Assembly (NCBI GenBank): GCA_038030265.1
Contig: CM075939.1
Location: 53,611,253 to 53,675,252, forward strand
Source of the DNA: Corythucha ciliata
Lineage: Eukaryota; Arthropoda; Insecta; Hemiptera; Tingidae
Reading direction: 5' to 3'
DNA length: 64,000 nt
A model generated the notes under the pieces. That model ran no database searches, was not told where the DNA came from, and saw nothing but the letters and a program-made list of their open reading frames with translations. Positions 25,718 to 37,419 of the stretch are shown here, piece after piece. Position 1 is the stretch's first letter, and each line of letters begins with the position of its first letter. A program made the translations under genes and the position numbers.

Positions 25718-26020
25718 TTTCTGAGTAGCAGTTAGGACTTACTGCTTTTTCAACGTTTTAAATCTCTCTATTCTTTCAGTATCTTCAGGTAGAAAGTTTG
25801 ATTGCTGCTTTTATTTGTAGTAGGGTTTGCTGTAATTGTAATGCCGTCCTCTGATAAAAACAAACTTTGGTAGGATTTAAGGAATTAAATAATGTTTTCA
25901 CGTTTATCAATAAAATTATTGAAAAACAATATTCAAAAAGATATAAAAAAAGGAATCAAAAAACGTCACAAAATATTAGGAACTATAAGTATTAGTTTTG
26001 TGTATAAGTTTGGTTGCAAT

Positions 26021-28277
26021 CTAGTTGTTTTCTTCGGAGGAACTGACTCTCAGATTCTCCCAGAAGGGTCTCTGATTTTCTTCCATTAATTTCATTAGGT
26101 GATGGCAAATTCCGAGTTTAAGAGAAGCTGGAACTCCAATCGGTTGAGTAAGCTGCTCTCCAAGTCCTGATTCATCTGCGACGTTTTTGATCGTAATTGA
26201 TTTTTTCAAAAATTTAACTTTTTCCCAAGACGTTGCTTCCAAATCTTTCTTGATCTCGAGGTTAAGAGATCCTCGAGTTACTCGAACTGTCCTAATATTT
26301 TTCATCAGCAAATTTTCTTTTTTCTTCTGGTGTGCGGATGAACAGTCAGGGACTTTGAAGAATTGCGAGGCCTCCATTTCTCTCACGACGACGTTCTTTC
26401 CGGCTTTTCCGACAGCTGTAACGAAGTCCGCGAAGTCATGCACGTTTTTATGTTGCTTCATAGATAACTCAACCCGATGATGAAAACTGTCGCAACTCAT
26501 GAAAGTGTGGCCCTTTTCGAAGTAGTATATAGTAATGGTTTTGACCTTAACTCTTGCCGAATTGACTTGTTGGACAAGGTAAGAATAACTACGTCTTCTT
26601 TGTCACGACCAGAAATGCCTGCATGCCACAGACAAGCAAATATGGGCATTTGTCTTTTCTTTCCGACCGGAGCAAATGTCTGATTACAGCAGGGTAAACG
26701 TTTGGTGAACAAGGCAAGTTTGTATTAGTCCATCCTGGGTAGCATGATGACTTTTTCCATATGTGTTGATACATACACAGTTTTCTCGTCAAACTCTTCT
26801 CGTGCATGTGCTTGATATAAATTACGAGATTTCGAGGCGTTGGAAGTAATATGTTGAAGCCAGGAGTTACAAATTTTCGCAATCCTCCCCGGTCTGATCT
26901 TCATGAGTCTTTTTGTGGAGTTTCACTTCTTGGCACGCTTCACATTCCTCATTGCCAAGTGTTGTGAAGTGAATATTTTCTGAAGCCACCATTCGTCGAT
27001 ATACTTCATACCCACATTTTTGTTCAGGGTATTTTTCTTTGAAATCATCGCTCATTAGCTTGATGTTGACATCATTGGGCAAGTAACGGACTCGTGGGGC
27101 GTGTTCCCTCCTGTAATGTGAAATTGTAGGATTGAAGCTATTTTTATGGTTTATAATAAGCTGCCGGTCCACTTTATTGGGTGGGATATTTTTTCCTCTC
27201 TGGTCGCTTCGTGGACACATTTCTGCAGACGTGTTATGTAGCACGTTAAAATCGACTTTGTCGTTTTTAGGATGATATCCTAGTGTCGTAAAAAAAAAAT
27301 GTTTTGCAAACGGGCACTTTTTCACCGCTATGTGTCGATAGGGAATAGAGAAAGTTGCATTCTCTTTGGCGGGTTGCATCCACTTTGCGAGTTTTGATGG
27401 GAGTTTTCGAGCACATGAGAAAAATGAAGTTTCGTTGCTCGTTGTGAGTCATATCCCAGATTTTCAGGAAACAGTTATATCCGCATTGTTTTTCTTTGCA
27501 GGAACTCGATCGTATGGGATGTTTCGCAGAGGCCTTTTGCTGAGCCCTTTCTTTTTGAACTTGTTTGCAGGAATGTTTCTTGACTTGATGATTTGAAGAT
27601 GAGACAATTTCTTTTGAGTAAGAAGCCGCGGGTATACTTGAGAATAATCGACGTTCTCGAGCTCGACAACCGGTGACCCTTCCTCTGCATTTAGTTCGTC
27701 GTTTTCCATCAGGAATTCCTCGACTGCGACAAGTATTTCTTCATTGGTAATGGTCGTGTCATCTCTTGTTAGGGTTATGTTTACTACGTTCCCATCTGAA
27801 ACGAGCTGTTCGTGAGATTCGAAAATGTCGGTCCGCCTCTTTTTGGCCACTTGGCAAGGTTCAGTCTCATTGAAGGTTGAAAAATCGGAATCATGCATGC
27901 CGCACGTAATAAGGGAAATATCGTTCAAATCACAGGTAGTAACACTCACACTTGAAAATTGTTCTACTGCGTCGATTTCCAAACTGTTGTTTTGAACTAC
28001 ATTGAGCGTCACATTCTTGTCAATCGCATTATTGTTTTCATCTTCCAAGCAATTAACCTAAATTAAATTACTACTAAGTCTCTCTGCATAAAAAAAGAAG
28101 AAAAAAAGAGATGCTCAACTTACTTTATTCGATTCTTTTGCAGAATTCTTAGAAGTATGTGTCTTTTTGGCGGTGAGCAGCTCCTCGAGTAATTTTGTAG
28201 CACTTTCGTTCGACAAGTTCGAATATTTATTACCACTCAAACTCATTAAAACTGCCCTTTTACCTCTACTCAACATT
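26021..28277 (-). pseudogene. Decayed DDE-type transposase
   Basis: Exon 1 starts at ATG 28277 (MLSRGKRAVLMSLSGN) and ends at a GTAAGT donor near 28126. Exon 2 starts near 28059 (VNCLEDENNN) and runs into frames with VPVCKTFFF, HYRREHAPRVRYLPNDVNIK, GHTFMSCDSFHHRVELS and a C-terminal NQRPFWENL. These motifs match a family of arthropod transposase-like proteins. Frame breaks occur near 27460, near 27390 and near 26870-26500. The part that in relatives holds the second catalytic aspartate (a LDNCSAQN-type motif) is missing between EDVV and ITIYYFEKGHTF near 26560, so the enzyme is dead. Family assignment is from memory of conserved motifs, without a search. Confidence 0.8.
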
Positions 28278-28794
28278 TTCCTGCAGCCAAAACCCCAGTA
28301 AATTTCACTAATATGAATATGTTATAACTGCTATTTAAACAAAATAAACGAAGAATGACCGAATTGGTTTAACCGCGGCAACTTGTAGATTGAGGTCCCA
28401 ACGTTAACACACCGGCCTAACTAAAAAAGCAGCAAGTGGAATTCCCTGCGACAACATTACCAGCCTCACGATCGCTGTGCTACATTGAAAAGCAGTAACT
28501 TGAAATGGAGTCCCCACTCACCAACGTTTTCAAGGTCACAATGCTCCTATGAAAAGCAGCAGTAACGTTCCCCTAACTTTTTTTGGCAGCAAAAAGACCA
28601 ACTGCCTTTCTTTGGAGGGCGAGGGAACAAATTCATCTAGCAGTAACCGTTGTTCCCTCGAAAAATATCCACAGAAATTTGTCCACTGCTTTTTTGGGTG
28701 GCAATGGAAAGCTCTTTTAAAGACGAATCCAACGATACCAATATGTCGATATGTCTGATTTTCGGACTTACTGCCTTTTTGCGAAGTGCGGCAG

Positions 28795-29224
28795 TATTGC
28801 ACTCCATTTGAAAGCTAACAAAATGAGGAAGTTTTTCCAATAAACCCAAAAAAATATTTTCCTCTAAGGAGTGGGAGAAAATCGCAGCTGAAAAACAAGG
28901 GAAAGATACAAAGACGAAAAAAAAAAAAACTTTCCAGCAGTGTTAGTACCCTGAAAAAATGGCCAAATTCATAATACAATACAGTCATTTTGAAGATAAT
29001 TGTGCGCTCTTTCGAATGACCCAATTAGTTTTGAGCTAGAATTGATTCTAGAGCGGCCGGGAGCAAGTATTTCAAAAAAAATATAGCCCCGCGAAAAAAT
29101 TAAAGATGGTGGAATAACTCGAAAACCAAGCTGAATTCCGAAAAAGTGAATTTAGTGATTTCGACCACAAATCAGCTGTACTATGACCAGTTTTCGGCTG
29201 AGCATCGAATTTTCGAACACCCTG
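28795..29224 (-). repeat. Right terminal inverted repeat
   Basis: Complement of 23585-24012; ends in CGAACACCCTG followed by TATTAC. It carries a poly-A run (near 28917) absent from the left copy. Confidence 0.87.
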
Positions 29225-29995
29225 TATTACTTATTGATACATTTTTGTCCATGTACCACAAGAAAATCAAGGCAAATTGTGGCAAGTATAATACATGATT
29301 CCCCAATGCCTTCACACGCCGACTCAGCTCGCTACCAGGGTCGGATACAAGATCATGGAAGGTATTTGGAGGGGGGGTTACATCTTTGCAACGATTCCTC
29401 TCTTCCAAGTTCTCACAGCAAATCAAATTATTACTTCAGGATATGGCGAGGGGGGGGAACCTGTTTACCCCAGTATTTACCACTGTCCAATTTTGAGGAC
29501 TCTAATTAGAAAATCGTTAATTTCTCAGTTGTGTGAGTCAATGAGAGAAAAACATTTTTATGGCGTTCTGGCCACTCTATTTCATTGAAAAAGTAGGCGT
29601 TTATAAGTATAAAAATTGCGAGGTGGCTTTGAGCGAATTTTAAAATTCGCCAAATTTTTTTTCTCTTTTTGCAAATGAAAATTTTAATTTTGACTAAACC
29701 ACTTTTGATAAAATTCCACAAAAAAAGAAAAGAGGGGTCAATGGGCTAAACCAAATTTCAATGCATGAAGTCTTAAAAAAAAAAAAAATCAAATGCGTTG
29801 GCGTAGAGAGCCTGAAATTCGAGTGTCTTCAAAATAGGACAGTGGTAATTAATGGGTAAAGGGCTCCGGTGGGAGAGGCGATCGAGTAGAAATACACGTT
29901 TTTCTCGATGCCAGCTCGGTAGCCGTACGCCGCTGTAATTTTTGCAAGAGTCCAAAAAGCAATTGGTGTCAAAGTCAGTCTGTTACTACCTCTAG
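29225..29995. other. Non-coding stretch
   Basis: Holds two fragments of a dispersed repeat (TTACCACTGTCCAATTTTGA near 29478, and the reverse form near 29828) and a poly-G run near 29449. No gene recognised. Confidence 0.45.
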
Positions 29996-30385
29996 AACTT
30001 GGGTTAGTCCGTCGCGAGATATAACAATTCCTCGATTGGAACTTTTAAGCGCCACTATTGGGGCTAGACTTTTTAGCACCGTAAAGGAAGCATTAACTGT
30101 GAACGTCGACGACGAACACCTGTGGTCAGATTCTTCTACGTCCTTGGGTGAGTTAGGCGATACGAGCCATGGAACGCCTTTGTACGGAATATCGAATAGA
30201 AGAGATTCGAAAACTAACTATCCCGTTGAAAAATGGAGACACGTGGTAGGCGAATCAAATCCTGCTGATCTGCCCACAAGAGGCTGTACGCCAAAGGAAC
30301 TTAATTGTTGCATCCCGATGGTGGGAAGGACCCGCGTGGTTCTGGTCAACCAGAAAACGAGTGGCCCAAATCCATAATGTCGTAC
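29996..30385 (+). pseudogene. BEL/Pao retrotransposon pol fragment
   Basis: Reads TIPRLELLSATIGARLFS, LWSDSSTSLG, NYPVEKWRHV and NPADLPTRGCTPKEL, which follows the BEL/Pao polymerase order between RNase H and integrase (usually PRLELL..GA, SS, WRHV, NPADLPSRG). A frame change near 30310 separates it from WWEGPAWFWSTRKRV. The apparent start codon is not real; both ends are truncated and no LTR was found. Confidence 0.85.
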
Positions 30386-31405
30386 CAAGAGGAAGAGATT
30401 GCTTGATTTAACGTGATTATTGAACTGCTGGGATGATCAAGTCGAGGAAAGCCGGACCTGCCGTATTGCTGTGCTGTGCGGGTCTTTGGTATCGCAAAGT
30501 ATTTTTTTTTTTTTTGCGTTACTTTGGTATTTTCCCCGTGAGCAGGGATTTTAGTCAACTTGAAAATTAGTACGGGGGAATTTTTAAAATTTGTGATATC
30601 TTCCCCTCCCCCTCACAATCAAAATATTATGTTTCTCGCATTGAGAAATACAAATTCACCGCCAGCTGGTAGTTCTGCTGCTAATAAATCAGCTCCTTCG
30701 GGGCATAGTACAGTGCCTGGGGTAGGGGGGGGGCACAAATCAAGTTACAAGCCCAAACAAGTGAGTTTTTGAAAGTGAAAACGTCCTTGAAACGATTCCT
30801 TAGAATTCCTGGTTGTGCGTTATTTTACTCGTTTTTTTTTTTTTTGCCAAACTAATCAGATTCCAGGAGCTAAATTTCCTGTTTTCTGCTTGAATAGTCA
30901 GCACCTGTGGCAAAGTTTGTTAGTTTACGCGCCATTTTGTCAGTTTTTACCAAAAAACGGACAGTTTCCTCCGGAATTCAGTCATTTTTGTAGCAAAAAA
31001 TTTTACAGTTTTTCTAGTGTCTCAGTGATATTTGAAGTTTTCATGGAATTATTTTGCTAAATGAAGTGAAAATTCATGATTTAACGTGGTGGATACGGTA
31101 ATATAGTAAATTAAATAGCCCCATTGACGTTTCATTCCTGATTTTGTCAATTCAACGGAAAATGTTTACTTTTCTACTGGGAAGACTCATAACCTTAACT
31201 CGCACGTTGTTCGCATTTTTGCAACCTTCCCTCTCGTTGTCTCGTTTTTTACACTTGATCTTGGCTCTTTGCTCTTTTCATTTTCATGTCCACATGGACA
31301 TTAATTTATCTTCATCAGTTCGTGTCGCTAAACTCAGTTGATTTTAACTGAAAAAGCGTGAATTTTTCCGTCTAATATTCGTCGTTTTCAAGTCCCGGAG
31401 TTTAC
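30386..31405. other. Upstream region of the NSUN5-like gene
   Basis: Contains two poly-T runs (near 30497, 30831) and a poly-G run (30724). No TATA box or other promoter element could be supported. Short frames have no family signal. Confidence 0.4.
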
Positions 31406-34400
31406 ATGTCATACGACGAAGCCGCCCAGTTGGCCAAAAGTGTGGACGAAGGAGGAGGCCTAAAGAAATTGCTCTACAATTCGGACATACCGTCTAAAGT
31501 ATGTATGAACACTTTGGCTCGCCAGCCTTAACAATTGTTTAATTACGCGGATCAACTTCCCCCTGTTTCTGTAGAATCTTCGAGGTGTTGCGTTCTTGGC
31601 GACGAACGCTTTGCAACAGAAGAAAACCATCGACGGTATTCTTACTGGAACTCATTTGAAATACAAGCTGAAAGATGACTTGGAATGGTGGATTGCTCGC
31701 GTTCTTGTCGTTGAGATCTGCTTGGGTAGAAAGTCGTTTAGGGCGGTAAAACCTGTTGAGAAACTGGTCTACCGGTATAAGCAAGAGATCAGAAACCTCT
31801 CGGCGTCCGTCACTTGGAGCAAAGCGACAGGTATGTGTTTGTCTGTTTCTCAGTTTTCGATTTACTGAATAATTTTAGAGTTTGAAATTGTTTGTGTGAG
31901 CTGAGTAATCACACTGATCTGATGATGTAACGAGTGAGCCCAGTGGCATTATTATGAGGGACAAGAAGGTGGATTCTTAGTGCAGAAAGGGCTCCCGAAT
32001 CGTTATCTTGAGTTCCTGTGTCTACTTTTTGGATGGTGATGACCAAATGAGTCAATTCCCAGGCAGCTGACGACTGGAAGCCAATCTCACTGGAAATGCA
32101 TAGTCGAAAAGGTTGTGCGCTTAGCTTACAGTGGCCAAGATTGTACGTGTACCTTCTTCCCGCCCTGGGAACATTCAACAGGGTGGCCGGGGATGTGATT
32201 CCTAGGTACCTTCACCCTGGGTTGGCTGGTCGAAGGGCCTAGAAGTCCGAGGAAAGGTCACAACGCCGGTGGACTTCAGGTTTCGGAGTCGAAAAGACTG
32301 GTCAAAACCAACGACATCACAAAACTCTCATTTTCGCCTCATTGAATGGCACTGACTTCACTAAATTTAGGCGCTTTTTACCTCAAGCTGGTTTCAATCT
32401 GCATCTGGCCATTGTTCGAGGGTCTCATAAACTGTCCTGCTCAAATAAAAATGTCAGAAAATCGTAAAAATGTCCGAAATAGTTCCTCCTGAGTGATAGC
32501 AACATTTATTTATTTCAAAGCATTCATTAGTTTTCAGACATTGATGCTTAGGCGTGAAACTACCTGTTGAGCCATGAGAAGTCACTTAAGCCAAAAAAGT
32601 GAACTTTTTGATCCACTGAAACCAAAACATCTGCCGCAAAACAGGAAATTAGCCACCGAACTACACCTAGACTATGTAGTTGAAAAAGATTCGCGGGAAT
32701 CTAATGGGATCATAGCAGTTTTGATTCTTCTGGATCGCAGTTACTTAGGCTCTTCAAAAAACCAATTTCGCGGGGTTGAGTCACTGAAAAACCCAATTTC
32801 ACTTGTTTTATTTGTTGAAAAAATTAATTTCGCGTGAATCGACCTTTTAAAAGTCCATTTTGCTGGTTAAGTGGATTTCATGGAGAGGGGGGGGGTTGTG
32901 ATAGTGATACTACTAATTTTATGACCTTCGCTGTTTAAAAATATCGAATTTCTCGGCTTTGGGCCTTCAAAAATACAATTTTGTGGTGGTGAACAGTCAA
33001 TTTTGAAGGGTTTTCACCTTTAAACCCCAATTTCGTGAATGTGGGGTTTTTAAAAATTAATTTTGTGGCTTTGGCTCTTGTAAAAACCAATGTGGGGCGG
33101 GTTTTTCATTTATAGACAGTTATAGCGATTTCCATTCAACTCACAACACAAGTGTAGTGCAGCGTCCTCTCCATAAACATAATATGTTTCAATTCAGAGA
33201 GGACGGGTGGGAAAACTTACACCACACTAGTGTATTGTATTGAATGGAAAACGCCATTAATTTTACAGATTTGGCTGGCAAAAAAGCCGATTTCGTGGGT
33301 TCGTCTCTTAAAAAAAAAAAATCTTCATTTTGAGTCATCAAAAGACCAATTTCTTGGGGATTGCACCACCAAATCGGATGTTCGAGGTGTGTTGGTAGGG
33401 AGCGTGCTCGATGCTGTGACCTCGGTAGTGGAATCCAACGTTAAGAGTCACCTCAAGCTGGGGCGTCATTGTCCCCGAGAGGGAATGCTGTGGCATTTGA
33501 CAAGAATCAGCTTTCGGTCGCCCTATTTGGGGGGGGGGGGGGGTTTATGGCTTACCTTTTCAAAACCGACCGCGTCAGCCAGACACGTTAAAGAGTACAC
33601 ACCGAAACTCAATTTTTGGTCAGTTGAGCCAACGACGGGGAGTCGCCCATGCCTACGTGCCATCTCTGGTCTCGCAAAAGAGCTACAGTCCTTTTAAGAA
33701 GGACAGCGACAGGCCTTGTGCGCTCTTTTAGGCAGGGGCCGGTCCAGAGAGGACTAACAAGAGTTCTTTAGGGAAAATCCCAGCAATGATCGCCGTCAGC
33801 GCTGTGAAATTGGTTTTTGAATTAACCGAATTCGTGATTTTTTGTTGTTTTCAGTATATTCATCTATTTTATCTCTTTCTCTTCTTCAGAAACACCTCGT
33901 TACGTTCGAGTCAACACTTTAGTTACATCTCTCAATCAGGTTGAAGCTCAGCTTAGAGATCGAGGATTCACTCGCGTGAAATTTCACTACACCAAGCTAA
34001 CCGCTCGGCGGTATTTGTCATTCCTACAAAAAGTCGACAATCTTGAACCCCACGAGTACATTTTAGATGTTCACGTTCCGAATCTTCTTATTTTTAATCG
34101 AAAAGCCTTATTGGCCGACTGGGATCTTGTGGACAATGGCACTCTTCTTCTGCAGGATAAGGTTAGTAGGTGTGACGCGCTCCCCCCCCCCCACCGACCA
34201 TCCATTTACTGTTTTTTTTTTTACAGTCTAGTTGCTTTGTGGCACCTCTCGTTGCTCCTCATCCAGGGTCTGTGACTCTGGACATGTGTGCGGCGCCTGG
34301 TTTTAAAACGCAACACCTAGCGACTTTCTTGCATGGCCTCGGGTGGGTATATTTGCTTTTAAAAGTCTTACTGGTTGAAATCTGATTCGATAAGGAAGAA

Positions 34401-36183
34401 GTAGCTTTTTTACCAGTTACTTTTGATTGACTGTGATTTTGAAGGTCATATTTACTAAAAGGTCTGATTTGCAGGCGAATTATCGCCGTGGATAAATGCG
34501 AAGAAAGGTACAAGGCCTTATCGGAGCTGACCGATAAATTCGAACTGAAGAACGTGAAATGTTTGAATAAAGACGCCCTGGACTGTTTGGAACCTGAAGA
34601 CCGGGTCAATATAGATTATATCCTTTTAGACCCTCCTTGCAGCGGTTCAGGTAATGCTTCGAATCTTTCGCGTTTTGGACCAAAATAAATTGTTGTAGTT
34701 TCGGTGTTAAAGGAGTTGTTTCTAACTTTGACTTCAATGCGATGGAAAGGAGGGATTCTCAAAGGTTACAACTTCTTCACAACGTGCAGTGTGCTTTACT
34801 TCGGACTGCACTAACGAAATATCCTAACGTGCGTCGTGTTGTTTACTCGACGTGTTCGATGAACGAAGAGGAGAATGAGCAAGTCATCGAAGAGTTCGCT
34901 CAACCGCCGTGTGGTTTTGAGCTCGTCGACCTGTCCAAATACTACAAGGAAGTGACGTGTGGTCTTGAGAATTACTCGACGGGGAGATATTGTATTCGCC
35001 TCAGCCCTCATATCGAGAGGACGAACGGTTTTTTTATAGCGATGTTCGAACGTTTGAATCCTGCTGAACGTGCTCAAAAATCGATTTCTTCAGAATCCGA
35101 ACTTGAAATGCCAACTAAGCGACGTCGTATAACGCTAGAAGAATATCCGAGTGCTGGCGACGTCCCAAAGGAGGCGGGTGAGCGTTTTCAAGTCCCCCCC
35201 CACCCCACCCTACTATTGAGCAATCGATTTAATGATCGTATTTTTCAGTTGTGTCGAGCTCATCTTCTGAAGATTCCGAAGGTCTGTTATTGCAGATGGT
35301 AAACGCTGCGAATCATTAATATTGACTAGTTTTATTTCACTGTTTTTCAGACGAAAAGTCAGAGGATCCTCCAAAAGTGGAAATTAAAAAAGAAAAACCC
35401 GAAACGGAGCTTCTTCGGACGATAATCAAGCACGAAAAAAAAGATATCGGCTATGAAACGGGCGCTTTGGATGGGGGGAATCAATCCACCCCAGCAGTCC
35501 CAGCACAATGTGCACCTCTGGTTGGAAGTTGTAAGGTGGATGAGTATGAAAAAGAGAACGAGGACCCGCCGATTCTCTCAGTTTCGGTTGGTGTGCGTGA
35601 AACGTCGTCTCCATCTTGTCCACCCCCACTCATGTCGGTCCCCACCACCAGCATCATACCAGACACTGTGACTGACGAAGCTATACCACCGGAACCCGAA
35701 TGGCCCGAGGAACAGCGGGGTGACTTCCTTGGTGACAGGTACCACCAAACAGTTAACCATCAGCGTTTTTGTAAGTTACTCATGCATTGTATAATTTAAC
35801 TTTTAACCCCTTACATTTCTCTATATTTTTTTCAAGGGTTTCCAAATAGCAACAGCTTCCACGCGTATGAAAACCGCGAGTACGGTGGAGCGCGGCCGAT
35901 GGTCGAGAGAGGACAAGGCCGAGGTCGAGGCCGAAGTGTATACCAATGGCATCGTGGACGAGGGCAAGGAAGAGGTGCCTCAAATCGGAATGAAACAAAA
36001 CGATCGAACTCGTCGAATGGACAAATGAACAAAGGCAACTCTGTTCAGCGTCATGTGGCCCAGGGAAACAACATGAAATTAACGAATCGCGAACGGAAAG
36101 ACCTGAAGAAACTACAAAATAAGAAGAAAGCACTAGTTCGAATGCGTAAAGAGATACAGATAAACAAGCAGCAAAGTAATTAA
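31406..36183 (+). CDS. NSUN5-like RNA (cytosine-5) methyltransferase with RG-rich tail, 9 exons, 725 aa
   Basis: Nop2/Sun-family AdoMet methyltransferase; NSUN5/Rcm1 methylates one cytosine of large-subunit rRNA in the nucleolus. Exons 31406-31498, 31575-31830, 33890-34161, 34227-34342, 34475-34650, 34713-35177, 35249-35281, 35351-35770, 35837-36183; all GT-AG and in phase. Early residues (YDEAAQLAKSVDEGGGLKKLLY, split here for length) match the NSUN5 N-terminus. LDMCAAPGFKT (residues ~225-235) is the AdoMet loop, LDPPCSGSG holds Cys301, and VYSTCSMNEEENE holds Cys352; in this family the second is the nucleophile and the first aids release. The core ends near residue 420 (FFIAMFERLN). The remaining ~300 residues are acidic/low-complexity and then contain RG repeats (about 633-656, GQGRGRGRS and HRGRGQGRG) and a basic coiled segment. 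Usual NSUN5 length is ~430, so the tail is unusual. The tail exons keep phase and end in a clean stop, so they probably belong to the gene, but a separate downstream exon set cannot be excluded. Confidence 0.88.
32560..33370. repeat. ~30-bp repeat block, family C, interrupted by a MITE
   Basis: Degenerate units with the core AACCAATTTCGCGGGTT and a CTCTTAAAAA-type linker, period about 30 bp. The block is split by the MITE at 33126-33256. The opposite orientation of the same family makes up 61.2-62.15 kb. Confidence 0.65.
33126..33256 (-). mobile_element. MITE copy 2 (TTTTCCATTCAA ends)
   Basis: Inverted copy of 21427-21550: starts GCGATTTCCATTCAACTCAC and ends GTATTGAATGGAAAAC, with ACCACACTAGTG and AGAGGACGGGTGGG inside. 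About 130 bp, with inverted ends. Confidence 0.65.
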
Positions 36184-37419
36184 ATGGCTGTCCTCAACGG
36201 TAATTAATCGAAATAAGCGGTCAAAACTAACTGTACATGCCTTATTATGCTGGTAAATGATAGAACAGGTCCTGAACAGTTCTCAAAGTCGAGCCTGCTT
36301 TGACGTCCCTGAGGAAGACAGCACAACTTTGTGGATAAACATCGGCTAATCGAAAGCCTTTTATCAGCGTAATAATAATAATTTTGAATATAGGTACATG
36401 TACAATTCGTTTTTATTACAACAGCTCGTGTGGATATCGCGATCTTGCTGGACTGAATTTCTTTCATATTCGTTAATCTGAGAACTGCATTATAAATAGA
36501 GTATATTATGGCAGTTCGTGGCCCTCCCGAAGCCTTTGACCCGTTATCCATGCGTCATTTCCTTAATAGTAATTTGTGGGCGCCGGGCTTTGAACACGGC
36601 AGGCGCCAAAACCTCCTTTGGGCTCATACGCTCCCGTACCATGATCCAGCTGTGCACTTCACACCCGTACTACGCGGGCGTACACCGCCGGAGACGTCAC
36701 AGCTCACCGCTGCCTTATAACGCGTCATTTCCTTACTTTTAGCCCTGAGTTCTGAATGTCTAAACTAAATGGATTGGTCTCTTATGAGAAAACCAATGTT
36801 TTATGTAGTTGAAAGTAGTATAAAAAGTTTCCCCCTCTCTGGATAGAGTGGGACCCTGCGATCAGTTTGGTGCTACTCTGAAAAGTAATTCCTAGAATCC
36901 TCTGTGTGTTTTAAATTCGTTTGATACGTTCAAGTGTACTATTTCCACGTGACACGTACGGGGCCCTCGGCGGCCGACCATTTGATCAGCTACAGGAGTG
37001 GGATGGGGTGTAATTCTGCTGTTACTCTCCCTCCCCCCTGGAACCGCCTATGACGGATGTTGATTATGTTTTATCTTACTTTTTATTTCATTTAGTTTAA
37101 CTAATCCAGCTCCCGCCACAAGTCTTACTTTTGGGAGCTGGCACTAGGATTTTTGTCTGTGTGCAAATAAATTTCATTTGAATTTGAATTTGACTAGATC
37201 CACCACATTTGGGGGCCCAAAACGCAACTTAGTTTATTTCTTTGGGGCCCCTCCTCATCCATCTCTGGGCTCGGGGGTCCTCGGCGTTAGATGACCAGCC
37301 GACGTGGCTAGTCCTTTCAGTCGCGTACCGTGGCGAGGAGAGTGGACCGCCCCCCTAAAAGGAGCCTATGAAATTTAAGAAAAGCCTAAAGATGGAAAAT
37401 GGTGATTTTTATTTGCTAA
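36184..37419. other. Intergenic region with LINE-type tail
   Basis: Begins with the presumed 3' UTR of the NSUN5-like gene. A 70-codon open frame at 36508-36720 has no family signal and is bracketed by two copies of CGTCATTTCCTTA, so it is more likely repeat-derived than a gene. Confidence 0.45.
37080..37193 (+). mobile_element. 3' end of a non-LTR retrotransposon or SINE
   Basis: A 9-bp stem CCAGCTCCC (37106-37114) / GGGAGCTGG (37133-37141) with an 18-nt loop is followed by GCAAATAAATTTCATTT and a GAATTT-type short repeat tail. A terminal hairpin plus simple-repeat tail is typical of the 3' ends recognised by some LINE reverse transcriptases. No coding remnant lies upstream, so this is a short remnant or a SINE. 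Confidence 0.55.

Larger units (their letters stand above)
23585..29224 (-). mobile_element. 5.6-kb DNA transposon with ~430-bp terminal inverted repeats
   Basis: Termini CAGGGTGTTCGAAAATTCG (23585) and its complement (29224), flanked by TATA on the left and TATT on the right. The inverted repeats extend for about 430 bp (23585-24012 and 28795-29224) at high identity with small indels. Inside are a decayed minus-strand DDE transposase and two further inverted structures. The superfamily was not settled: end sequence and target fit more than one group. Confidence 0.85.
31831..33889 (+). other. 2.06-kb intron of the NSUN5-like gene
   Basis: By far the largest intron of the gene; the others are 62-132 bp. 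It holds family-C ~30-bp repeats, a MITE copy and poly-G tracts (32886, 33528). It also has ordinary unique sequence near 31900-32500. Confidence 0.8.

Noticed and set aside
36508..36720. 70-codon frame downstream of the NSUN5-like gene
   Set aside because: No family motif; flanked by short direct repeats CGTCATTTCCTTA, and an overlapping frame exists in the same strand.
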